The notes below the pieces were generated by a model. It did not search any database, was not told the origin of the DNA, and was given only the letters and a program-made list of their open reading frames with translations. The position numbers and the translations under genes were made by a program. A DNA stretch of 64,000 bases from Carnegiea gigantea (Eukaryota > Streptophyta > Magnoliopsida > Caryophyllales > Cactaceae), in NCBI GenBank assembly GCA_029747015.1, contig JAKOGI010000107.1, forward strand, positions 804,606 to 868,605, in the 5' to 3' direction. This document shows positions 41,040 to 51,463 of this stretch, in pieces (position 1 is the first letter of the stretch; every line of letters starts with the position of its first letter).

Positions 41040-41600
41040 TTAAAATATTTAGAATATTCCATAATTTTCATCTTCATAGTCTTTATCATTTTATCGATCA
41101 ATTCATTTATCATCTTCCAAGGCTTGCACATGTAGTATCAACATAATCACGATAAAGACACTTATGAACTTCAGGATCCAAACATCCACAATAATCACAT
41201 AAAATAAGAGGCACACAAGAGTAGATGGGCAGTCATACAAATCCATAAAGTGATCTTAGTGGGGAGGATTAACATGAATAGCATAATCGCCATGAGTTGG
41301 GTATCCTACGGTCTTTCTAGTTTGCTCAAATTCATAAGTGTCCCAAGCTAATTTTTTAAAGATATCCTAAACCTCATCTTGAGTTTTAGGTAACCATTCT
41401 AGTTAACCTCTAAGATACATGGGCTCAACATGACATCGAAATTCAGCATTAAAGGCCCTAACAATGACCTCACAAATTTTCCATTTCAAAATTTCAATTG
41501 AGCATGATAATTGTTAAATCTCAACAAATAGCTTCATAAATGTTCATGCTCAAATTGAGGGCAATTGAAAACTGGTATTCTTAAAACTCCCTTTATTTTG
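41040..41600 (-). pseudogene. Element Y gag with zinc knuckle
   Basis: On the minus strand from about 41,400 the sequence reads LEWLPKTQDEVWDIFKKLAW (one W codon is now a stop), then DTYEFEQTRKTVGYPTHGDY. Near 41,200 a Cys/His block follows, CDYCGCLDPEVHKC then LYRDYVDTTCASL. This is the gag C-terminal helix and knuckle of a plant gypsy-type element. Several frameshifts and stops are present. Confidence 0.5.
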
Positions 41601-42311
41601 GTTTTTTCTTTCTCTGATTTTTTTGAATTTTTTTATTAACAAAAAAACAGAGGAACAAATACAAATGATAGACAAATGCCTAAAAGAAAATAAATGGAAA
41701 ATCTAACAAACTCCTAGATCATTGACATATTCACAGAAAATTCAGCAAAATTAGAGAAAACACGCATAGTATTTTTTTCTTTTTTGGACCTAAAATAATG
41801 CAGAAAAATAAAACCAAAAAATGCAGAAAATTGCAAAAAACTCTAAGAAATCCAAACAAATCTTCAAAAATTATGTTCGGCTCTAAAAAAGCCCTAGAAA
41901 CCTAGTAAAAATATCAGAAGATGTTAAGCGCTGAATTTACACCGAAAAATCATAGCATAAAATAAAGTTAAGCATTGCATAGTATTTAAGCTCCAGTTCT
42001 GACCTGTTCTTATTTTATTGCACTGTTCACAGCTTCGAATTTCTTTTTTTTTTAAAACAGAAAATTAACTATAAACTAACATAAAACTAAACAAAAGAAA
42101 ATCAAAATGTAACTTCTAAATACAAAAATAAGTACACGAATTCTAAACTACTTGAGAAAAATAAAGAATAAACAAACACCAACATCAAGTCAAAAATAAA
42201 AAGAAACAACAAAGACATAATCTACTAACCTAAGACTCGACTTAATCAACTAAATAAAACTCGCAACATAATTTCGTAAATTTCATTCGCAATAATGTTG
42301 CCAAAAATTTT

Positions 42312-42400
42312 AAATTGATGTCACGTAAAGGGACATGGTGGGGAAAAAGAAAAGGGATATGGTGGGGATTGATGTCACGTAAAGGGACATGGTGTGAAAA
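42312..42400. repeat. Tandem duplication in the element Y LTR
   Basis: ATTGATGTCACGTAAAGGGA...CATGGTG occurs twice, about 50 bp apart. Confidence 0.85.
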
Positions 42401-42636
42401 AACAAGAAAAGGAAAAATAAAAGGGGAAGGGGCTAGACATGTGCGGCACACATGGGGCTAATGAAGGAGCTAGGAGGTAGAATAGGTAGGTGAGTGCTGG
42501 GCCGTGGGGAGGAGGAAAGAAAAGCTTGGGTTGGGCTACTTGAATTCGACCAATTTCTCCCTTCTGATCCAACCTAAAAAGAAACAGGTAAGAGATATTT
42601 GAAATTCTACAAATTATATACAAAAATTAGGAATCA

Positions 42637-43787
42637 ATTGGACCTGCTAGATCAGGCTGACGGGTAAAATATAGATTGGATGTATTTCAAATTTGGGTAA
42701 AATGCAGGAGGGCGTATTTCAGTTTTTAGGGTTTCCGGTCGACCCAACGAGCCTAAAACGCCTTTTCTGTTAGTTATTTCTCTTTTGTCAAAATTAAAAA
42801 CTCTATGTATTTATTAGTTCAAATTGTCCATATTTGATAAAAAAGTATTATAATTGTAATTTCCTAAAAAATGTTAAAAATATTCTAACTTTTCATTATG
42901 AAATATGAACATCGTATATGGGCAGGCAAAGAACTAAGTCTGCTTTGGGTTGGGTGGGTCGACTCATATATTAAAATAAGGTTAATAATGGGTTGGGTCA
43001 TTTATAGGTTAGCCTGTCTAAAGCATGTTAATGGGTTGGAACGTGTCGACTTATTAATAATCCCTTTAATAATTTGACATTTTCGTTAACTAAGCTATTA
43101 TTGCCCTTATCTAATTAGATACATTTTATTAGTGAGCCAATCATAATACGAAGCCATGCCGGCCAATTGCCTACCACTATCGTCATAGTTTGAGACCAAC
43201 TAAATGGAAACCAAATGAGACGATATTGAAGAAGCACAAGATATTACAATTATCTTTTAATTGTATCATCAAAATTCTAGATTATTACAGAATAACACTA
43301 TTTAAAATATAGTGAGACATATTGGCTTCGTTAAAAATATGATGGCATGCTTTGCGCATTTTAAATATTTGTCTTCTTTTAGATTGATTTTCATAAGACC
43401 AGATAGTTATTTCATGCTATTTCATGTCCATTTTTTTAAAGTTATCCCATTTACAAGTTACTCTGATGTTATTTTATGAGAATGAATTTAGAAAAGAAGA
43501 GATACTATTGTTTCATTTGCGAAGGATACAATAATTATGTAACGTCTCTTTAAACGATTTGTGAAATGGATAACCATTACTATTAAGATGCATTAATTTA
43601 AGAAATATCAACAAATAAGTATATAATATTTGGATCGAGCCGGCAGGTTCAAGTTGGGGTTAGGTTTGATCCGCTAATTCAGGGACTTTTAAGGTTAGGT
43701 TTATTTCAGGTTCAAATCGAAAAAATCGTGTTTAAAACGCAAAACTTTCGGGTCAGTTTTTAGGTCGGGTAAGTTTTTTGCAAGGTC
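42637..43787. mobile_element. 1.15-kb insertion with a 9-bp target duplication
   Basis: TAGGAATCA at 42,628-42,636 is repeated at 43,788-43,796. Removing the block restores the match to the 3' LTR near 37,668 (GGGAATCGTTATTAT). A 9-bp duplication is typical of Mutator-like elements. The ends ATTGGACCTGC and TTGCAAGGTC show only a weak inverted match. No open frame was recognised. Confidence 0.65.
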
Positions 43788-43917
43788 TAGGAATCATTAT
43801 TATGTTTTTTTTTGGGGGGTCATTTTAAACAAAACTAAATAAAACTAAATGACCACGTATTACAAGAGAAAATTAACTAAATCAAGGCACAAAAATGTCA
43901 CAATTTTGCATTGAACA

Positions 43918-44240
43918 TTGATCCACATGTCTATATGACCCCCTATGTACCTGACATTCCTCTTTATCCATATTGCATAGATCACCTTTCTTGCTTTCAA
44001 CTTAGAAGTTGCCAATTGCCAAGAACCCTCGGGGATGTTGCATTCCATCTTAGTGTTTACTTGCTCTAAAGTTGCAAAACTATATTCACACTTAAAAAAA
44101 AGACGATTATGATCTTCTCTCCTGTTCACAACATCGCACATAGACCTTGTCTTAAATCACATTCCATTTAGCTCATTGGCCTTAGTTTTCAACCTATTCG
44201 AAACGGCTAGCCAACTAATAATGGATGTTTTTGCATCCCA
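43918..44240 (-). pseudogene. LINE copy A, ORF2 C-terminus (zf-RVT)
   Basis: The minus frame from 44,141 holds HNRLFFKCEYSFATLEQV and later KARKVIYAIWIKRN, the zinc-binding segment that follows RT in plant L1 elements. It duplicates 44,400-44,750. The upstream part is missing, so it is 5' truncated. Element Y separates it from its 3' UTR at 35,496-35,647. Confidence 0.7.
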
Positions 44241-46053
44241 TTATTCATCAATCAGAAAAATCAGATCCAAGACTTAGACAATGCTACACGTCATAAAACC
44301 TAAGTTGTACAGAGCCTTAATCTCATCTCTAGCTCATATCCTTATGTAATGTATGCTATTTGATGCTTTGCTATATTTATCACCATCTTGACCAATTGAT
44401 CCACATGTATATATGAACCCCTATGTGCCCTTGTGCTCCTCTCCGTCCATGTTGCATAGATTAGAGAAGTATAAGATAAATAGTCTTTCTCTTCACGCTT
44501 CTTGCTTTCAACTTAGGAATTGCTAATCCTCAAGCATCTTGCTCTGGTATCTTACATCCTATCTTACACTTTAGTTGCTATAAAGCTGCAAAACTATCTG
44601 CATACTTGAAAAAAGATCGTCCTGATCTTCTTCCTCTTAACAACATAGCACATAAACCTTGTCTTGAATCACAGTCCATTTAACCAATCTGGCTTTTGTT
44701 TTCAAACCTATTCAAAATAGCTAACCACCTAATAATGGATGTTTTTAGAACATTCGATCTACTCCATACCACCTTTGCCCAAAATGACTTACAGTAGCCA
44801 TTAGAGGTGAGCCATGAGTATGCACTAGCCATTAAATATGGTAGTGTAAGTAGCTTTCCATTTCCCTATGAAGGTATGAAAAGCCATTCTTTACTGCATC
44901 TCGAGTCTCAAGTATTTGTTTCCATAACCAATCCGTATCAAACATTAGTTTATGATCCCACCAGCTTGTGGTAGATATACATGGTTGTCACACTTTACCT
45001 ACATGTTATCTAATTTTCAGAAAATATCTCACACATATCTACCAAGTGAATCCAAATTCCAAGCCTCAATATATCTGACACCTGGGCCTCCTTTAGACTT
45101 TGTTATGCAAATTAAATCCCAAGCCTTCAGAGCACTCTTGTCATTTGGACAATCATAACCTCATAAAAGCCTTTGATAAATATGTGTGACTTGTTGTATC
45201 ACATATTTTGGAAGGATAATACTGGAGGGTTAGTACACTTGCATGCTTATCAAAACTGATTATGAATTTAACCTTTCTAGCATAGCTTAATCTTTTCCCA
45301 GCCCACCTTCTAACTTTTGTTGTAATCTTCTGAGTTAAATTCTGACAATCAGCATTTAACAATTTTGTGGAGGTCCTGGAGGATAATAGCACACCAACCT
45401 AGCTAATAAGTAACCCCCTGGCTTGAAGTCAGTTAAATGCAATAGTTGATCTTTGACACTATCCTCAACCCCAATAAAAATTGTTTCATATTTCTCCTTA
45501 TTGATATGTGATTTAGAAACAATGGAAAATCTTTTAGAATAATGTAAAATAATTTTCACAAATCTAATGTTACCAAGTCAAAAATAGTACAACATCATTT
45601 GCAAAAGAAAGCTGAGTAATCTTTATATTTTTGCCCATAGGATGAAAGTGAATTCTTCAAGAAAACTTGCCTATTTTAGACATTCTGCCAAATAATCCAT
45701 ACAAATAATGAAAATCAAAGCAGATATAATATCATCTTTCCTTATCCCATTCTTGCATGCAAAGAATCCAAACATTCTTCCATTCACCAAAAAGAGTATT
45801 TAATGGTGCTAATGCACTCTATAACCCAGCCAACAAATCTTGCAGGAAATTTCAAAGCTTGTGCATATTCTCAATGTATAGCCAAGGCATAAACTTATAG
45901 GCCTTCATAATGTTTTCTTCATCAAAAGTTTGAAGGTAATACCCTTCCTGTTATACCATTTGACTAGATATTATGCAATATGCTCCTTCTACTAACAACA
46001 GTCACTTGGCTAATATGTATTAAGCTAGGTAAAACTACCCTAAGCCTGCTATT
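44241..46053 (-). pseudogene. LINE copy B, RT C-terminus, zf-RVT and 3' UTR
   Basis: On the minus strand from 46,053 downward are VLPSLIH- and SILHNI-type words of the RT start, then LNADCQNLTQKITTKVRRWA and LSYARKVKFI near 45,350-45,260 (post-RT region). A zf-RVT block at 44,750-44,400 and the 3' UTR near 44,260-44,390 follow. It continues across the nested LTR elements at 60,819. Confidence 0.7.
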
Positions 46054-47449
46054 TGTTAGCCTTAAAATGTGTTACTGCAAGTGCACGACATAGCTGTAGC
46101 TAGCAACCGACAAGTACGGGTCGAATCCACAAGGAATTTTGCTTTCAACCACTAGAACTAGATTATTCTACCCAAGTTAGGCAATCACAATTGGAGTTTT
46201 GTAGCATAATTAAGGGAAACAATAACAACTAAAAGACGGAATAAACAGCAGAAGAGTAAACACCTAGGTTGGAATTAATAGCATGATTATACTAGTGAAT
46301 CAGTTACTAGCCCTACCAAACATTCCCAAGCATACACCACGAATGGATAGATTGTCAATTAAGTCTATCTCCTTCCTTTCTCAAGGGTCGAAGACTAATC
46401 CTAGAACTATAGCTGCTTATTCTCATGGGACTAAAAGTTGAAGGATTACAAGGTCTACAATCTCAAATCCCAATTAGGATCTTAATTATTTTCATATTAA
46501 AACCCTAATCATCTACTAAGTCGCACTAGGTCAAGAATTCGTCTCTCAACGCTCCCCTAAACCCTAATAAGAAGGATGAATGCTCTTTCCAGTATTTCAT
46601 CGAGCATGTGGCATGCATAGTAGAATTCGCAATTATAAAATAAAGGGAAAGTAGGGATTGGGCCAATTCATGATTCAACCATACATATTCGGCGTTAATC
46701 CCAACCTAAGTTAGAGGATTTAGTCTACAATTATGTTTAGAATAATAATCCAATAACTCAATTCAACAACCATAGTATCCAAACTTTAGAACAATTAAGA
46801 ACAAGAGGAGAGAGAATTAAGATGAAGAACCTTGAATTAATCACATGAATTAACGGTAGAACAAACTCCAATCCAATAGTGAATTCAAAAGTGTGAAAAT
46901 AAAACTCTCTAGTAAAACCTAAGAATCGTCTAAGAAACTGTCTGGGAAAAGAAAACTGAATCCCCCTCAAAGCAACCCCGAAGGAAAATTTAAGTCGATG
47001 CGAAACGGGAGTGGCATGATCGTGCTCCGAGGCACGGTAGGACCGTGCCAAAAATCTGGCACAACCAGCCAAAAACAGAACAAGTGGCACCGGCGTGCCA
47101 TTTGGCATGGCCAGACCGTGCCACTTGGCACGGTCGTGCCACTTGGTGGCTTCAGCCGGTTGTGCCGGTTTTCATGGTTCAGCTGTGCTACCCGTGTTCG
47201 ATTCCTTGGAACTTCCATGTGACGCTTTTTCGCGGCGTTAAACTCGGCTCCTTAGCACTCCTTTCTACTAAATGTCGTCTATCTTTCCGTTTCTTCGACA
47301 AAATCCCTAAAAATATCGAAAGATGCTACATGAGTAAAATGTACGCTAAAGGAGGTTAATTAGATCCTTCTCTTAGTAAGATTGAATATGAAAATACTGA
47401 GAGAAGGGGTCGATTAGGGCTGAAATTGGGACAAAATAGAGGTTCATTA
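46054..47449 (-). repeat. 3' LTR of the older TR-GAG element
   Basis: It aligns with 59,439-60,813 throughout. The minus-strand start is TAATGAACC, in place of TGATGAACC. The GGCACG array at 47,028-47,150 is longer than its partner. Confidence 0.85.
47028..47150. repeat. GGCACG/CGTGCC palindromic array (older 3' LTR)
   Basis: It has repeated inverted GGCACG and CGTGCC words. The equivalent array at 60,415-60,510 lacks part of one unit. Confidence 0.7.
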
Positions 47450-48540
47450 TGCCCCTATGCTTATCTCTTGCTTGTCCCTAAGTAAGACTACACTATGAAA
47501 GATCAGGGAGGAGGGTAAACCTCTCAACACACCCTCTTCAAGGAAAAGGGTGATAAATCAACAAATCATGCTAGATCATGCATTAGGGGCGACCAAGTCA
47601 AGGCGTGAAAAGAAATATTGATAAAACATATACAATGTCATCCATAAATCACCTTACCAAATGAGACACACCAAACACCCCAACATTGAAACACATAGTA
47701 TGACGCAACCTTCCGCAACAAATGATGAGCAAGCAAGACTGGTAAGACCTCACTTTAGGATAAAGTGGACCACTCCCCTCAATGTGTTTGGAAAATATAG
47801 TAAGGTTACACTCAATACTCCGTCCAATCAGGCAAACTATCATATGCTTGGTAAAGTTCTCAATTCTCCACCACTTGGTGTAAAATACAATATGTCGATC
47901 ATGAAGACTTTCATTTAGGGTTGTAATGGGGCTAAGGTAAAGGGTGAGGAGTGGAATAATTTGGGAAAAGTAGAGCTATTAGTCAAAGGACTAGGGAGAG
48001 AGAACACTTCTATAACCAATGTGAAGATTACAACCTCACACCTCAATTACAAACTGAGCAACAACCTCACAAAAACCTCGAAGGAGGAATCAAATAAGCT
48101 TATTGCAAAAGTCCCATGCTAACCACTTTATTTGCAACTTCTCTATTTCTCTTGTTTTTTTTTCTTTTTTTTTCTTTTTGTTTTTTTTTGGTTTCAAGGA
48201 GAAGTAAAAATATAGAAATGTGGATAGCGTTGGAGACATCAAAAATCAATTTGCAATCCCCCAACATAAACCACTAATATAGCGTCCGAATTGAATTGAT
48301 TTCCCAAGCATACCCAACTACCATGTGGAAGTGTCACTCCACTAGATCTCGACAAGGGTGAAGAGGGTATACATAGACCAAGTGTATAGTGGATGGGTTA
48401 CAACAACAAAGATATAGGAAAGGCACAAAGGGCTCGCAAAGGAAGCAGTCAATAACGGGTGCCTTTTTGGCTCATGTGGTTATTCGAAACAAAGATTGCC
48501 TCAATAATGTTAACACATGCAAATGCTAACTGTGATTTCA

Positions 48541-48672
48541 AAGAGAATAAGACCCAGTTCTAGAGATGTATAATGGAAGAGTCACACAGGAAATTAAGTG
48601 GAGACTATATATAATGAATAGTCGGTAGGCTCAAAAATCTCACAGGTAACCTACCACAGTCAAGTGACTTAT
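48541..48672 (-). other. Conserved spacer block in the older TR-GAG element
   Basis: On the minus strand GTGGTAGGTTACCTGTGAGA, then TTTTTGAGCC, then ATCTCTAGAACTGGGTC. It matches 54,657-54,790 and, more distantly, 39,489-39,582. Confidence 0.7.
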
Positions 48673-49159
48673 TCCAACACATGTCCTACTTATCAAAGTT
48701 AGTCAGATCAGACCACATGAGTCTCAGGGGTAATTGGCATATAACATAGGGCAAAGAAACTACGGATGACACAGTTAAATATAGTTTTCATAAAACTCAC
48801 ACCAAGACAAACCACACCTCAACACACAAATTAACATGATCGATTAATCATCACCCCTTTCATTCTCATCATAGGAGGGGTTTTCACAAACTAACTAAGA
48901 AAACAATAAAACATAAAAAGGATAATGAAGAGAAGGAGAGAGATAGTACCTGGAAAGCTTACGTATGCCCAGCTCGATCATTTCTCCGTTCAGGATGCAA
49001 AATCTAATTCTATATGCTTTAAGCTACATGCTCGAATAAACAAAATATGTAAAAACAACCTAGTGAAACTATATGAAGTCCTATCTATATGATGCAAATG
49101 CAAGTGACGTCAGTCGACCCTACCCTAGGATCCGCGATTTCACCCAAAGAGTAATAAAC

Positions 49160-49200
49160 TCACCCCCTAATGCTTGAGATTGTAATTATCCTCAATGAAA
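49160..49200 (-). other. Internal polypurine-like motif, older TR-GAG
   Basis: On the minus strand TTGAGGATAATT is followed by CTCAAGCATTAGGGGGTGAG. This corresponds to 54,116-54,150 of the young copy. Confidence 0.55.
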
Positions 49201-49322
49201 AAGACGTAGAAAAAGAGTAAGGGAAGGGGTAATGCAAGGATCGAAGGGTGAAAGGGGGAGGGAAAAGGGCGGGGGTGACACACTAGGTTTTTTTTGGTTT
49301 TTTTTTAGTAAGCGATAAATGC

Positions 49323-49340
49323 CTTGAGTTGCCTCCCAAG
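49323..49340 (-). other. Post-gag hairpin, older copy
   Basis: The minus strand reads CTTGGGAGGCAACTCAAG. The one change from the young copy (C to T in the 3' arm) turns a G-C pair into G-U, so the six-pair stem is kept in RNA. Confidence 0.65.
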
Positions 49341-49362
49341 AAGCGCTTATTTTAGGTTTACC

Positions 49363-49886
49363 TCAAGAGAGATATGACGGCAAGACAGGGGGAGGTGGGG
49401 TAGTTGAAACATCAAATGGTTGTATACCCAACACCTCCCCAGGGCTGAAATCAGAAATCAACGCTGCCCAGGAAATGTCTGTCTCCCAAGGGGGCCCTCT
49501 GAATGTAAGAGTAGTCAATGGGGGTCGAAGGGGCAAGGCTATCATCCTCATATGGGGTCTGCCACCCCAATCAGTAAGCTCCGCATCCGGGATAGGTGGA
49601 GGAGGAGTGGAGAGAGTAGGGGATGCAGGAGCGGAATGGGCACCAAGGTTGGGAGGTAGTGTGGGTGAAGGAAAACAAAAAGCAATCTGTTCTCCACACA
49701 TAGTGAAGGTCATGGTACTGGTCAGTACATCAATCACTGTCCCCGCAGTCGCAAGAAATGGGTGACTTAAGATGAGGGGGCCGGAAAGTCCTCGTCCATG
49801 TCAAGGACGACCAAATCACATGGGACGAGGAACGTGCCCACCTGAACTGGGACATCATCCAGAATGCCTCCAGGCTGCCTGATAGA
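49363..49886 (-). pseudogene. Protease part of the older gag-protease gene
   Basis: It continues the reading from 57,318 across the young insertion. GILDDVPVQVGTFLVPCD and VVLDMDEDFPAP match residues 669-698 of the young protein. A frameshift follows before MTFTMCGEQIAFCF, and the proline-rich tail runs to 49,363. The retropepsin active-site segment itself lies at about 57,390. Confidence 0.8.
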
Positions 49887-49891
49887 GCAGT

Positions 49892-51301
49892 TGATGAACC
49901 TCTATTTTGTACTATTTTTAGCCCCTATTTGATCCATTTTCCCCCCCGTTTTCACGTTTAATTGTGTTAAGGAAGGGTCAAATCGGCCTCCTTTTGCATA
50001 CTTTTAACTCATATAACATCTTTCGATATTTTCAGGAACTCTATTGAAGAAACAGAAAGATGAACAGCATTTAGCAGAAAGGAGTGCCAAGAAGGCGAAA
50101 AACGCTACGAAAAAGCGTCGCACGGAAGCCTCGGAGAATCGGACACACGCGACAAGGAAAAAAACCGCGACAACCCGATAAACCCGAACCGGCGCCACGT
50201 GGCATGGCCTAGCCGTGCCACGTGGCACGACGTGCCACATGGCACGGCCTGGCCGTGCTGTGTGGCATGGTTGTCCTTTTTGCCGGGTCCCGCGTTTTCG
50301 TCCGGCAGAAATTTGGCACGGGGCCCCCGTGCCGTCGGGCACGACCGTGCCACTTTAGTTGTCGCTGTTTTATCGTGTTTTGGGATTGTAATTCCGGGTT
50401 TTATTGATTCTACCTTTTCTTCTCTCTCGTTTTAGGCGATTTCTAGAGCTCTTAGGTTTTGCTTATTGTGCTATTGAATTCAAGCTTTGGATCAAAATTT
50501 GTTGACGCTTTCGATTGAATATTGTTGCAGATTGTTCAGGGTACACCTTTCTACCCCTTTTCTTTCGTTTTAGTTCAAGTTCTATATTCCTTGACATGTT
50601 ATTGTTCTTGATTGAGATGTTGTTTGAAAACATGTTTAGCGGCTAAATTCCTTAATCTTGGATTGGGCGTAGCCCCTGTGATGTAAATTGGATTGTTAAT
50701 TCTAGGTTTTTGTGAATTACGCCAGAGTATAATTGAACTCTCACTTAGCATGCCAGGTGTTCGATGAATTGCCTGAGAGGGTTTCATTCATGTTCTTAAT
50801 TAGAGTTTAGGAGACTAACGAAAGTTAGGTCCTTTACTTAGAGTAGCTTTGTGAGCAATTGAATTACTTGACACGAAAGTAGTTGGGGGTGCAATTGGGA
50901 ATTTAAATTACATGATCTTGTGGTCTTGTTATTCTAGTTTCACGAAAGTCGACAACTAGGTTAGTCTGATCAGTCTAATGACCTTCGAAAGTAGGCGTAG
51001 ATGCTTTAAACCGGTAATAATTCCATTTCAATTATCTTACAGGCAGATTCACACGACCTAGTGTATTTTCCAATGAACGTCATAGTGCGGTGAACCCCAA
51101 TCCAGGATTTTCTTCTCATTATTGTCTTAGACCAAATAGAGTTAGAATTAGTTAAACCAACTTCACTCGACAACTGCCTAGCTTGAGTTAGTCCAATTAG
51201 TTCTAGTAGTTGAAACCAAGTTCCCTGTGGATTCGACCCGTACTTGCCGGTTGCTAGCTACAGCTACGCCGTGCACTTGCGGTTAAGTAAAACTGCTAAC
51301 A
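49892..51301 (+). repeat. 5' LTR of the young TR-GAG element
   Basis: 1,410 bp, TGATGAACC...GCTAACA. It is nearly identical to 55,863-57,312 except for a shorter palindromic array. Confidence 0.95.
50193..50352. repeat. Palindromic GTGCCAC/GTGGCAC array in the young 5' LTR
   Basis: It has two CACGTG G-boxes (50,196-50,201 and 50,219-50,224), several CCGTGCCAC words, and a perfect 19-base palindrome GGCACGGGGCCCCCGTGCC at 50,315-50,333. Confidence 0.8.
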
Positions 51302-51309
51302 AGTTTTTT

Positions 51310-51325
51310 GCGCCGTTGCCGGGGA
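51310..51325 (+). other. Primer-binding site of the young TR-GAG element
   Basis: GCGCCGTTGCCGGGGA lies eight bases after the LTR. It matches the tRNA-Asp-type PBS of Athila-like gypsy elements. Confidence 0.85.
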
Positions 51326-51463
51326 GCTTGCGCCTTTCAATATTAGAACCGATTAGCGTACTCTAGACTAGGTTTTTTCTTTTTCTTTTCATCCCTTCAT
51401 TGTTTCCCTTCTCCCCTTCATTGTGCTTGAAACTATTTTACGCCTTGGTAGTATTGGTTTTGT

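Larger units (their letters stand above)
35648..43917 (-). mobile_element. Gag-only gypsy-like LTR element (element Y)
   Basis: The ends are TGTTGTGATTTTGCAAG (35,648) and TTGAACA (43,917). They are flanked by TTAAT (35,643-35,647) and TTGAT (43,918-43,922), a target duplication with one change, inside LINE copy A. The two LTR regions share a clear block at 37,436-37,690 and 42,416-42,640 plus 43,797-43,850, and another at 38,118-38,148 and 43,883-43,917. The interior encodes only a decayed gag; no RT or integrase was seen. It carries at least three later insertions. Confidence 0.6.

Noticed and set aside
50004..50435. Several 60-130 codon frames in the TR-GAG LTRs
   Set aside because: They fall in the palindromic array on both strands, differ between LTR copies, and show no domain.
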